From DATFXM01 sp035315885 (GTDB taxonomy: Bacteria; Acidobacteriota; Blastocatellia; UBA7656), in assembly GCA_035315885.1 (NCBI GenBank), contig DATFXM010000101.1, positions 81,488 through 145,487 of the forward strand: a stretch of 64,000 bases of DNA. The letters are read 5' to 3'. A program made the translations under genes and the position numbers. Position 1 is the first letter of the stretch; each line of letters begins with the position of its first letter. This document shows, one piece after another, positions 25,343 through 33,847 of this stretch. The notes under the pieces are model-generated. The model had not been told where the DNA came from, made no database searches, and was given only the letters and a program-made list of their open reading frames with translations.

Positions 25343-26522
25343 AATCAGCCGTCAGGTTGAGGATCGCCGCGCTGGTAACCGCGCACCGACCGGTGATGCA
25401 ATGATGACCGGCCCACGTTCCATCTTCATTCTGGAGTTTGAGAATCTTCTCGGTGATCTTTGAATTCCACTCGGTCCATGCCTTGCCGCCGGAGCGCTTC
25501 AAGCCGTCGCTGATGTTGAGATACGAGAAGAATTCCTCGCCGCCAATTGAGCCGTATCCTTCGACGAATCTGGTATCGGATAGCTTGCTGTTGATGGCTG
25601 CGATCTCCTTGGCGTTCTCCTTCCGGCTCTCGGGCGTACGGCTGAGTTGTTCGAGTGCCTGGGCGTCCTGATACAACGTCACGCCAGCAGCCCCGCTGGT
25701 GACGGTAACGCTTTCGGCCATGCCACGACCAAACGCACCCGTTCCGCCACCCTTGCCAGGGTTTGCGGCATCCGTTTGGTTCTTCTGGGTGAAAGCATCC
25801 GTTCGGGCCTGAACCTCCTTATCCACCGCAATGCCTTTTTGAGATGCGATGTACAGGCTGCGCGAAGCGAGCGAGGTTCCGAGAAGCGGCGCCCAGCCTC
25901 CGCCGACATTCCAGCTACCGTCTTTCATCTGATTTTGTTCGATCTTGGCAACGCATTTCTGCAAGGCGCTATGTACGCGTGCACTGAGCGGCTTGGAAAG
26001 AGTTCCATCCACCTCACCCAGCAACATGGAAGCGACAAACGTGTCGATGTAGTTTCCGAGTTTGCGCTCCACCTGGGTCTGCTGGCTCTGAGCGTTTGTT
26101 ATGGCCAATCCTTCAGCGGGGCTTGCTTCCACTCTTTTTAGAATGAACTCCAGAGCGCGTTCTACGTTTGGCCGATACTTGTCGCCCGCACGTAGAAGCG
26201 CGAGAGCCGCGATAGCCGTGTTTGCAACGTCGTTTCCGGTCGTTTCAAGCGCCACATCGCGCCGCACATATGAAGGCTCGCCTCCATCCTGTCCCCACCC
26301 TCCATCGGCACCTTGCACAGAAGCCAGCCACCTTGCTCCTTTTTCGACGGCGACACTTATCGAGTCGGGGACAACCAGCGTCCTGGTCACGCTCTGCCGT
26401 TGGGTGTTGGCGGGCTTCTCTCCGTTGTTGCCTTTGTTGGGTGCGTCTTTGGTTCCTTTCTGAGCCCAAATCGCTGCACTCCCGACGACCGCAAGCAGAC
26501 CGATAACTACTAAGGATTTCAC
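25332..26522 (-). CDS. Second alpha/alpha-toroid repeat protein, exported
   Basis: The protein has 396 residues from a GTG at 26522 preceded by AAGGAGA; a longer frame to 26597 lacks a ribosome site. The N terminus VKSLVVIGLLAVVGSAAIWA is a signal peptide. A low-complexity linker rich in Lys, Asn and Gln follows, then toroid repeats including QGADGGWGQDG, QMKDGSWNVGG and a final QNEDGTWAGHHCITGRCAV. The last motif brings two Cys and two His together and might bind metal. No DxDD motif is present. It is the upstream partner of the Tat-exported toroid protein; the pair may form one complex. Confidence 0.8.
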   Translation of the reverse strand: MKSLVVIGLLAVVGSAAIWAQKGTKDAPNKGNNGEKPANTQRQSVTRTLVVPDSISVAVEKGARWLASVQGADGGWGQDGGEPSYVRRDVALETTGNDVANTAIAALALLRAGDKYRPNVERALEFILKRVEASPAEGLAITNAQSQQTQVERKLGNYIDTFVASMLLGEVDGTLSKPLSARVHSALQKCVAKIEQNQMKDGSWNVGGGWAPLLGTSLASRSLYIASQKGIAVDKEVQARTDAFTQKNQTDAANPGKGGGTGAFGRGMAESVTVTSGAAGVTLYQDAQALEQLSRTPESRKENAKEIAAINSKLSDTRFVEGYGSIGGEEFFSYLNISDGLKRSGGKAWTEWNSKITEKILKLQNEDGTWAGHHCITGRCAVTSAAILNLTADYVN

Positions 26523-26760
26523 GGCGTTGTCTCCTTCGATTCCTGCGCTGAAGATATTCCGGCATTGGCAGGGCGCCGGCTGCACGGGTGTCGACATAAG
26601 AACGTTTCAGGTAATTCAAAGTTGCAAAGTATCTTACTTCGTGTTGACGAGCTGAAGCTCAACCTCGCTCTCAAATCCAAAGAGGCCCGGGAATAAACCT
26701 CGCGGTGAACAGATATTGATAATTGAACAAAGCGAAGCAACGGGCTCGTGAGGACTCTCA

Positions 26761-27747
26761 ATGAATCCATTCTCAGACACCCTGAGTTTTTTCGCTAGAG
26801 GGGAAGTCTCGCTTTACATCTTGTGGCTGCTGCTACTCACGATCGCCGTCGAGTTTCTGACTGTGCGTACCGATTCAGCACAGCGTCGAGGGGCGCGAAT
26901 ATGGACGTGGGCGGCGTCTATCTTTGTGCTGGGTCTGCTGGCATTTGTTTTCTGGATGCCAGATGTGAGCGCGCCACTCGTGGGACTGACGAAGTATGTG
27001 TTCTGGTTGTGCTTGCTTCTAGCAGCTTTGATCGCGATCGTAAATCTGCGTCGCAGCCCGGATCAGCGACAACGCAGCGTAGTCTGGTTGTGGGTCCTGC
27101 GTGTCTTAATTGCAGGTCTGCCAGCTTACCTGCAGGGATTCACGAACAAGGCGGCGGGTGCGGTTTATGTTTTCTGGCTTCTGCTGCTGGCGGGCATCTA
27201 CATCGGACTCTACGACCTTCGAAACGACTCGGCGCAGCGCACTCCGTCTCATGCGTGGATGTGGATTGGGCGGCTGCTAATTGGAGGAATGTGGTGGCAG
27301 CAGACTCTGTGGAAGCTGCCCCCTACTTACACCGACAACCCAGACGGTGTGTCAGGCGGGCTTCATTACTGGGTCGGAGAAATGGTTAAGAACGCCGCCT
27401 TCTCGTGGCACGGCGAGTTTGTCGAGAAAGTGATTCAGCCGAATTTTAATTTCTTTGCCGCGCAGGTGTACGCAGCTGAAGTTGCGATTGCTGTCTCGTT
27501 GCTGCTCGGGTTGTTTACACAAGTCGGCGGCGTGATAGGCGCTCTGATGGCGGCTAACCTGTGGCTTGGACTGTACCGTCACCCTTCCGAGTGGCCGTGG
27601 ACGTACTTCTTTTTGATAATCATTCAAACGACTTTCGCGGTTTTGCACGCGGGTAGAAGTTTGGGCCTTGACGTAATTGTAGTGCGTCGGGCGCTTGCGC
27701 AAAAGAAGAGCGTGCGGACTAGTCGCCTGCTTGCGTGGCTCACATAG
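26761..27747 (+). CDS. DoxX-like polytopic membrane protein, copy 1
   Basis: The protein has 328 residues and about eight hydrophobic helices. The C-terminal half is DoxX-like: LLIGGMWWQQTLWKLPP, QVYAAEVAIAVSLLLGLFTQ, GVIGALMAANLWLGLYRH and the end LHAGRSLGLD. The conserved WWQQTLWKLPPTY and HPSEWPWTYFF stretches lie in loops. DoxX proteins are quinone- or oxidoreductase-associated membrane subunits. The gene precedes the radical SAM gene by 209 bp, and the same pair recurs at 43-44.4 kb, so the two belong together functionally. Confidence 0.85.
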   Translation: MNPFSDTLSFFARGEVSLYILWLLLLTIAVEFLTVRTDSAQRRGARIWTWAASIFVLGLLAFVFWMPDVSAPLVGLTKYVFWLCLLLAALIAIVNLRRSPDQRQRSVVWLWVLRVLIAGLPAYLQGFTNKAAGAVYVFWLLLLAGIYIGLYDLRNDSAQRTPSHAWMWIGRLLIGGMWWQQTLWKLPPTYTDNPDGVSGGLHYWVGEMVKNAAFSWHGEFVEKVIQPNFNFFAAQVYAAEVAIAVSLLLGLFTQVGGVIGALMAANLWLGLYRHPSEWPWTYFFLIIIQTTFAVLHAGRSLGLDVIVVRRALAQKKSVRTSRLLAWLT

Positions 27748-27956
27748 AGCAATGCCCACACAGCGAATCAATGAGATCGAAGTGACCGGACGAGATTGGC
27801 AGTGTCCACCAGTCTTAAGAATCCCAGCCGTGAGTAGCTCTAGTTCTTTTGCACCTGGACGTACTGTGGTCGATTGGCGCCATTCGGTTGATCAAGTCGG
27901 CGCATGCGAATCAGCGAGATGAGGATCTCCGCATCGCGGCTTAGAAAGGAATACCC

Positions 27957-28979
27957 ATGCTCTTCTCCGTTGGAGTTGGTCTCACAAATGCGTGCAACCT
28001 GGCTTGTGCGCACTGTTACAGAGACGTGGACAGAGTTGATCATCTCTCGCTGGCCGACATCAAGATCCTTTGTGAGAGCATACCGGTGCGGGCCATAAAT
28101 CTTGGCACGGGCGAGAACGCGCTGCACCCGGAATACAAGGAGATTCTGACGTATCTGAAAGAACGTGATGTCAAGATTACGATAACTTCGAATGGATACA
28201 GTATCAGAGCTATGTCGGATGAGGAGGTTCGTTACTTCCACGATGTAGAGTTCTCGGTCGATTTTCCCACCGAGCGCGAGCAGGACTCGTTTCGCGGTAA
28301 AGGGAACTGGCGATTGATCGAAGAACAAATGGAGCGTTGCCGACGTCTCGGCGTGACGGTGGCTGTTACAGCAGTGATGATGAGTATCAACTACACCAGG
28401 ATGGCGGAGATTGCTCGAGTGGCGGCCAGCCGCGGAGCGATGCTGCGCGTCAATACTTACCAGCCTGTTAAGACCGATGCGTTCACGCTCTCCTATGAGC
28501 AGTTCTGGGCCGGCTATAGAAATCTGTTCGCCGCAACCGAAATCAAGATCTGCAACGAGCCAATTGTCCGGGCGGTCCTCGGTTTGAACGCCAGCCGGTG
28601 TGGCTGCGGAATCGAAACGGTTAGAGTCTCACCGCGTGGAGATGTATTGCCCTGTGTCTACTGGACAGGCAACAAGATGACCGTCTCAGATTTGAAAGAA
28701 CTTGGGGCCACAATAACAGAGAGCGAGCCCTTCGCTCAGGCTCGCGTGATTCCGCAGTTCTGTCGCGCTTGTGAATTTGCCGAAACCTGCGGAGGCGGAT
28801 GCGCGGGTCGCCGCGTGCTGCGAGGTCATCTTGACCAGCCTGATGAGTATTGCCCGTTTGCGCGTGGCGAGACAATAAAACTCGAATACCGAATAGCTGA
28901 AAGCGAAGATTTACCTAAGAGTGCAAGCGCTTGTACTACGATCGTAGCAGGAAGCCGCACTCAGATGGCGTTGGGTTAG
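27957..28979 (+). CDS. Radical SAM/SPASM protein, first of cluster
   Basis: The protein has 340 residues; the start follows AGAAAGGAATACCC. The radical SAM cluster is Cys13, Cys17, Cys20 (CNLACAHC), followed by the SAM-binding INLGTGENALH strand. A SPASM-type C-terminal domain is indicated by RCGCGIETVRVSPRGDVLPC and CRACEFAETCGGGCAGR, which could hold one or two auxiliary iron-sulfur clusters. SPASM enzymes often modify peptides or sugars. No small precursor peptide is evident next to it; the neighbours are glycosyltransferases, which points to a sugar or lipid-linked substrate. It is the lead gene of a plus-strand run to 32985. Confidence 0.9.
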   Translation: MLFSVGVGLTNACNLACAHCYRDVDRVDHLSLADIKILCESIPVRAINLGTGENALHPEYKEILTYLKERDVKITITSNGYSIRAMSDEEVRYFHDVEFSVDFPTEREQDSFRGKGNWRLIEEQMERCRRLGVTVAVTAVMMSINYTRMAEIARVAASRGAMLRVNTYQPVKTDAFTLSYEQFWAGYRNLFAATEIKICNEPIVRAVLGLNASRCGCGIETVRVSPRGDVLPCVYWTGNKMTVSDLKELGATITESEPFAQARVIPQFCRACEFAETCGGGCAGRRVLRGHLDQPDEYCPFARGETIKLEYRIAESEDLPKSASACTTIVAGSRTQMALG

Positions 28980-29023
28980 CGGCTCTTGGCAGAAATCCTT
29001 TGGCGCGATTGAAAGGGAAAGGT

Positions 29024-29827
29024 GTGATTCTCACTCCGCGATCACCGCGCCCGCCGCGCGGTTCATGTGCTCTAGGCGTAATGGCAAAAGCTCCGCGGGC
29101 CGGCCAAGTCAAGACCCGGCTGGTGCCCCCGTTAACGCCCGACGAAGCGGCGGCCCTGAGTCTGTGCTCTCTGCGAGATACTGCAGCAATTGTCTCAAGT
29201 ACGGCCGCCCGCGAAGGCGCAGACGCCGTGGCGGTTTACACACCGGTTGGTTCCGAGCAAACATTTGAGGATTGCCTACCAAAGGGGTTCATTCTTCTTC
29301 CGCAATGCGGCGAGTCTCTCGGGGATCGGCTCTTCAATGCCACGGAAATGCTGCTGCGGCTGGGCTACGCGTCGGTATGTCTGATCAACTCTGATAGTCC
29401 CACGTTACCGAGCGACCGGCTGGCAGGCGCGCTCGATGCGCTAGCGCGTTCGGGCGACCGCATAGTACTCGGTCCCGCCAGAGATGGCGGATATTATCTG
29501 ATTGGCCTTAAACGAGCTCACCACCGGCTGTTCGATGCAATAGACTGGAGCACTTCAAACGTTTTCGTTCAGACCCTGGAACGAGCCGCTGAGATAGGCC
29601 TTGACGTCGAGAGGCTTCCTGAGTGGTACGACGTCGATAGCACAGCCGAGCTTAGCTTGCTGTGTGAGGAATTATTCTCGTCCAACGGCGCGCGTTCAAC
29701 TCACGCAGGTTGCGACCCGTATTCCGCGCCTCACACTCGCGAATATCTTGCGCGACTGATCGAGGCGGAGGGATGCGAGCGCATTTGGCCAGCGGGACTG
29801 AGCTTGCGCACGAGGCTGGGATCGTGA
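29024..29827 (+). CDS. TIGR04282/DUF2064 family transferase
   Basis: The protein has 267 residues from a GTG at 29024, placed after GAAAGGGAAAGG; longer starts overlap the previous gene. The GT-A-like fold is visible: ALGVMAKAPRAGQVKTRL, LINSDSPTLPSDRL with the Asp-rich motif, GPARDGGYYLIGL, and LPEWYDVDSTAEL. The family is annotated near arsenosugar pathways but is broader, and no arsenic gene is seen here. It probably transfers a sugar or nucleotidyl group. Its stop overlaps the next start by 4 bp (GTGA). Confidence 0.85.
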   Translation: MILTPRSPRPPRGSCALGVMAKAPRAGQVKTRLVPPLTPDEAAALSLCSLRDTAAIVSSTAAREGADAVAVYTPVGSEQTFEDCLPKGFILLPQCGESLGDRLFNATEMLLRLGYASVCLINSDSPTLPSDRLAGALDALARSGDRIVLGPARDGGYYLIGLKRAHHRLFDAIDWSTSNVFVQTLERAAEIGLDVERLPEWYDVDSTAELSLLCEELFSSNGARSTHAGCDPYSAPHTREYLARLIEAEGCERIWPAGLSLRTRLGS

Positions 29828-31191
29828 AGAGAAAGGCCTACGGTTCTGTGCTGAACTGGACGAACCTCGTGCTCATCGCTTTGGGCAGCGCGTTGTTTGC
29901 GTTGTATCGCCGCGGCATCCATGGTCTTCAGAGCGATTATCAGGGCGTGGAATACATCGTTTGGTTCATAAAGCTTGCTTTGATTCAATCAGCACTCTAC
30001 GTCGCTGCCGCGTGGGTAGTATGGCGCGCGGTGGCGTCACGTCCGACATTGATGATCGTGGTTATCTTCGCGGCGCTTTTTCGAATGAGTCTCTTGTTCG
30101 CGCCTCCAGTGTTGTCTGACGATCTTTATCGCTACATCTGGGATGGTCGCGTGCAAGCGGCTGGAATCAATCCGTACCGATACATTCCCGCTGACGAAGC
30201 GCTGGCGGGACTACGCGACGAGGCGATCTACAATAAGATCAATCGTCGCGATAACGCTCACACAATTTATCCGCCGGTTGCGCAGTTATTCTACTTCCTG
30301 GTCACACGAGTGAGCGAATCTGTCACCTGGATGAAAATTGCGATGGTCGGATGCGAAGCCGTCGCCCTTTTCGCGTTGATGTCGTTATTAGCAGCATTCG
30401 GATGGCCTCGGGTGCGAGTGCTCATATTCGCATGGCATCCCCTGCTAGTTTGGGAGATAGCAGGAAGCGGACACGTCGACGCGTTGATGATCGTGCTCAT
30501 CTTGCTTGCCCTTCTTGCCCGGCGAAATCAGAACCAGACCCTGGCGGGTATTGCTCTGGCCGCGGCGACGCTGGTCAAGTTTTTTCCTGTTGTTCTTCTT
30601 CCCGCGCTCTACCGTCGCTGGAGCTGGAAGATGCCGGCTGCTTTTATCGCGACGATCTGCCTGGCTTATGCGCCTTATCTGAGCGTTGGGGCAAAGGCGG
30701 CGCTGGGATTCCTGCCGGACTACGCCGGGCAAGAAGGGATCGAAAGCGGCGAGCGATTCTTTCTTCTGGCGTTGGCACGTAGGGTCACAGCCGACGGTGT
30801 CCCCAATGCGGCCTACTTAACCGTTGCAGTTGGCATCATGGCGTTCATCGCCGCGTGGGCGTTGTGCCAGGCGCAGTCAAGCGAGGCAGGCTACTTGCGA
30901 TGGTCTTGTTTGCTTGCGACGGCGTTCACTGTATTGCTTGCGCCTCACTATGCGTGGTACTTCGCGTGGCTTGTTCCGTTCATGTGTTTTGCTCCAGCGG
31001 TGTCGCTATTCTATTTGACTGGGGTGAGCTGGGTGCTTTACGCCACGTGGCTAGGCGACGCGCCTGGTCAACTCTTCACGATCAATGCTGCTCTATACGT
31101 GCCTTTCTTGATGCTTGGAACGTTGAGTCTTGCGCTCCGTTATGCGAATCGTTTGAAATCGCCCACACCTGCGCGTACGGCCGAGTCGTAG
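29824..31191 (+). CDS. GT-C type glycosyltransferase, polytopic membrane protein
   Basis: The protein has 455 residues from a GTG that overlaps the preceding stop. About ten transmembrane helices alternate with the loop LSDDLYRYIWDGRVQAAGINPYRYIP, whose Asp-Asp and Arg-Tyr residues are the acceptor/metal motif of GT87/DUF2029-like mannosyltransferases. Further features are HTIYPPVAQLFYF and a central SGHVDALM. Such enzymes use polyprenyl-phosphate sugars on the outer face of the membrane. The GT2 enzyme at the end of the run could make that donor. Confidence 0.87.
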   Translation: MKRKAYGSVLNWTNLVLIALGSALFALYRRGIHGLQSDYQGVEYIVWFIKLALIQSALYVAAAWVVWRAVASRPTLMIVVIFAALFRMSLLFAPPVLSDDLYRYIWDGRVQAAGINPYRYIPADEALAGLRDEAIYNKINRRDNAHTIYPPVAQLFYFLVTRVSESVTWMKIAMVGCEAVALFALMSLLAAFGWPRVRVLIFAWHPLLVWEIAGSGHVDALMIVLILLALLARRNQNQTLAGIALAAATLVKFFPVVLLPALYRRWSWKMPAAFIATICLAYAPYLSVGAKAALGFLPDYAGQEGIESGERFFLLALARRVTADGVPNAAYLTVAVGIMAFIAAWALCQAQSSEAGYLRWSCLLATAFTVLLAPHYAWYFAWLVPFMCFAPAVSLFYLTGVSWVLYATWLGDAPGQLFTINAALYVPFLMLGTLSLALRYANRLKSPTPARTAES

Positions 31192-31204
31192 GCGGAGAAG
31201 CTAT

Positions 31205-32266
31205 ATGACAACTTCACCGAGTCGTGAACAGGACAGGCCTCACCATTACTTTGAACGCGTCGATCGCTCACTGCCAATAGTTGTAGAATCTGACCCGGTC
31301 TGTCTGTACCTTGAAACCACCAACCGTTGTAACATTCTTTGCGGCACTTGCCCGCGCACGTTCGAGGATCTGGAACCGCCGGCCGACATGAGCTGGACGC
31401 TGTTCACCTCAATTGTGGATCAGGTCCCCAACATCGAGCGAGTGGTACTTCACGGCGTGGGCGAGCCACTTATGACCCGCGATTTGATGTCGATGATCCG
31501 CTACCTGAAAGCGCGCGGCGCCTATGTGCTATTTAACACCAACGCCACATTGTTGACGGCAAAGAAGGCCGAGGAGCTGATCGAGGCAGAGCTGGATGAA
31601 ATGCGGGTTTCGCTGGATGCAGCGGAGCCGGTCGCGTACGAGCAGGTGCGCGGGCTGCCGCTCTTCAACCGCGTTGTGGAAAACGTGCGAGCTTTCGTCC
31701 AGTTACAACGCCAGTTGGGCGCGTCCACTCCACGAGTGTCGCTGTGGTTGACGGGACTTAAAGAGACAATTGACCAACTGCCGGCGTTCGTGCGTCTCGC
31801 GCATGTCCTGGGAGTTGAGGAAGTCTATTTGCAGCGGCTTGTGTACTTCAATGAAACCCAAGGTTTGGCTCGCGAGGAGTCGGCGTTGTTCGAGGCGCTC
31901 AATTCAGAACAGTCTCGGCTCATCGCCGAAGCCGAGCGCCTCGCGGCAAGCCTCGGCGTCCGCTTCAACGCGTCGGGGGCGACCGAACCAGGCACAAGCC
32001 TTCACAAGCAAGAAACAAATAGACCGTGGTCGCTCTGCCGCCGTCCGTGGACGCTCATGTACTTCACGGCTCACGGCCGCGCGCTGCCGTGCTGCATCGC
32101 TCCATTCTCGATGAAAGGTTATGACAGCTTTACACTCGGAGATGCAACACAGCAGACCCTGCGTGAGATCTGGAATGGTGAGAAATACCGCGAGTTTCGC
32201 AGGGTACTGCTGACAGATCGACCGGCTCAACCGTGTGAGAATTGCGGCCTGCGATGGAGTCTGTGA
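31205..32266 (+). CDS. Radical SAM/SPASM protein, second of cluster
   Basis: The protein has 353 residues. Cys42, Cys46 and Cys49 (CNILCGTC) form the radical SAM cluster; VVLHGVGEPLM is the SAM-binding GGE-type strand. The C terminus has a SPASM-like set: LCRRPWTLMYFTAHGRALPCC, a SLGD-like FTLGDATQQTLREIWNG and the final PCENCGLRW. The WNGEKYREFRR pattern is typical of MoaA/NifB/PqqE-like SPASM proteins. It is only distantly related to the radical SAM protein at 28 kb, so two different radical reactions are likely in this pathway. It overlaps the GT2 gene by 13 bp. Confidence 0.9.
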   Translation: MTTSPSREQDRPHHYFERVDRSLPIVVESDPVCLYLETTNRCNILCGTCPRTFEDLEPPADMSWTLFTSIVDQVPNIERVVLHGVGEPLMTRDLMSMIRYLKARGAYVLFNTNATLLTAKKAEELIEAELDEMRVSLDAAEPVAYEQVRGLPLFNRVVENVRAFVQLQRQLGASTPRVSLWLTGLKETIDQLPAFVRLAHVLGVEEVYLQRLVYFNETQGLAREESALFEALNSEQSRLIAEAERLAASLGVRFNASGATEPGTSLHKQETNRPWSLCRRPWTLMYFTAHGRALPCCIAPFSMKGYDSFTLGDATQQTLREIWNGEKYREFRRVLLTDRPAQPCENCGLRWSL

Positions 32267-32985
32267 CTGCCAAACTGGGAAGAGCTCCCGCTTCTAAACC
32301 GTTTGTCTCTGTTGTGATTCCTGCGCTAAACGAAGAAGCGTCAATCGCAGGAGTCGTACGCGCAGTGCCTCGCGAGATCGCGGACGAAGTGATCGTAGTC
32401 GATAACGGTAGCGATGACCTCACAGCCGACCGGGCTCAACGCGCCGGAGCGCGAGTAGTTAGCGAGCCGAATCGCGGCTACGGACGGGCATGTCGAGCAG
32501 GAGTCAGTTCGCTCGCGCCGGCGTCGCAAATCGTAGTTTTCCTGGACGGTGATGGCAGCGATTGCCCTGAGCTGATGCGGCGACTGGTGGAACCAATTAT
32601 CGACGGCACGCAAGACTTCGTCATCGGCTCGCGGATACGGGGAAACCGCGAACCTGGAAGTTTGAACTTCCAACAAGTGCTCGCTGGCCGCGCAGCAGGT
32701 GTGCTGACGCGCGCGCTTTACGGCGTCCGCTATACCGATATGTGTCCCTTTCGCGCAATGCGTCGCCACGCGCTCGAAGTGCTTCGCATGCGGGAGGAGA
32801 CTTACGGTTGGAACCTGGAAATGCAGATGCGCGCCGCCAAAGCTGGTTTGAGAATACTGGAGGTACCAGTGAACCACCGGCGTCGCGCGGGAGGCGAGTC
32901 AAAAGTTTCGGGAACCTTTCGCGGAACGATTCTAGCTGGAACGCGGATCCTTGCGACCGCCGCTCGAGTTGTGCTTGAGCGTTAA
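32254..32985 (+). CDS. GT2 family glycosyltransferase (dolichol-phosphate-mannose-synthase-like)
   Basis: The protein has 243 residues. The GT-A fold is clear: VSVVIPALNEEASIAGVV, VIVVDNGSDDLT, EPNRGYGRACRAG, metal-binding FLDGDGSDCPE, and the late MCPFRAMRRHALEVLRM and YGWNLEMQMRA. It has no C-terminal membrane helices, so it is a soluble or peripheral enzyme that would transfer a hexose from a nucleotide sugar to a polyprenyl phosphate or a similar acceptor. The chosen ATG lies in the end of the previous gene; a GTG at 32263 is an alternative. It ends 13 bp from the convergent methyltransferase gene. Confidence 0.9.
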   Translation: MESVTAKLGRAPASKPFVSVVIPALNEEASIAGVVRAVPREIADEVIVVDNGSDDLTADRAQRAGARVVSEPNRGYGRACRAGVSSLAPASQIVVFLDGDGSDCPELMRRLVEPIIDGTQDFVIGSRIRGNREPGSLNFQQVLAGRAAGVLTRALYGVRYTDMCPFRAMRRHALEVLRMREETYGWNLEMQMRAAKAGLRILEVPVNHRRRAGGESKVSGTFRGTILAGTRILATAARVVLER

Positions 32986-32998
32986 TGACGGCTAGGGA

Positions 32999-33751
32999 CT
33001 AGCCTTCCGGGCGGGCACGAAAAACCAGAAAGTAGTCTACCTGGTCGGACTTCACGAAATCGTACTGCTCGACAAGCTCGAACCCCGCGCGATCAGCTTC
33101 GTCGATCACCGTCTTGCTGTCTATTCCGTGATCGTCACCTCTGCCATTGCGGTCGATGATGCCCAGCTTTGCACCGGGCCGCATAGCCTGGCGCACATGC
33201 GCGAGAAGCCGAATCGGCTGGGCTACTTCATGATAAGTCTTCAGCAGGAGCACAGCGTCGACGCTGCCGCGCGGCAACAACGGGTCGTCCTCCGTACCCA
33301 GAATAGTGCGGATGTTGGATAGATTCTCACGCTTAGCGCGCTCCCGAATGTGTTTGAGGTAATCGTCGTTGATGTCGACCGCATACACCGTGCCGGCGTC
33401 AGCGACACGCCGAGCCGCTCGCACTGTGAACCATCCCGAACCCGCACCAATATCGGCGACGGCCGATCCTTCGTTGATGCCGAGGATGTTCATCACGCGT
33501 TCCGTCTGCAGCTTCTCGTCACGCTTCGAGTCTTCAAAGATCGACAGGTCACCGGTGTACGGAGGACTCACTTTCCTTGTTATGCGCTCGGGCTCGCGCT
33601 GCTGACCAATGTCCGCCAGCGTCGGTGTGCGCTGCACGGGATATTCGACGCGGCCTGGTTGTCGAACTACGCCGGCGCAGACAAGAAGAAGGGAAGCCAG
33701 AACGCATTTCAAGAATGCGCGCGCAATACAGGACGATGATGGAAGTCGCAT
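32999..33751 (-). CDS. Class I SAM-dependent methyltransferase with N-terminal signal
   Basis: The protein has 250 residues. The Rossmann motifs are VADIGAGSGWFTVRAAR (motif I), VYAVDINDDYL (motif II), GSVDAVLLLKTYHEV and PGAKLGIIDRNG. The first 27 residues (FLKCVLASLLLVCAGVV) form a signal peptide or anchor. An exported SAM enzyme is unexpected because SAM is cytosolic, though predicted exported versions are common in Acidobacteria and may be membrane-tethered on the inside. The motif ERVMNILGINEGSAVADIG is shared with a family often annotated as a predicted methyltransferase. It is convergent with the glycosyltransferase cluster. Confidence 0.87.
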   Translation of the reverse strand: MRLPSSSCIARAFLKCVLASLLLVCAGVVRQPGRVEYPVQRTPTLADIGQQREPERITRKVSPPYTGDLSIFEDSKRDEKLQTERVMNILGINEGSAVADIGAGSGWFTVRAARRVADAGTVYAVDINDDYLKHIRERAKRENLSNIRTILGTEDDPLLPRGSVDAVLLLKTYHEVAQPIRLLAHVRQAMRPGAKLGIIDRNGRGDDHGIDSKTVIDEADRAGFELVEQYDFVKSDQVDYFLVFRARPEG

Positions 33752-33847
33752 AGTAGGTACTGCCTATTCCACAAAGGAGCGCGTAGCTCGGCCGCTGCCG
33801 AAGATTATAGCAACTGCTGTCATGATGTGGCACGTACCCGAAGTAGC

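Noticed and set aside
24281..26522. Terpene cyclase biosynthetic cluster
   Set aside because: The toroid proteins lack the DxDD motif and carry export signals, and no prenyl-diphosphate synthase is nearby.
29024..29827. Arsenosugar biosynthesis locus
   Set aside because: The TIGR04282 family name suggests it, but no arsenic methyltransferase, ArsR or ArsS-type gene is present in the window.
32341..32877. A 178-codon minus-strand frame
   Set aside because: It is antisense to the GT2 gene with its clear GT-A motifs.
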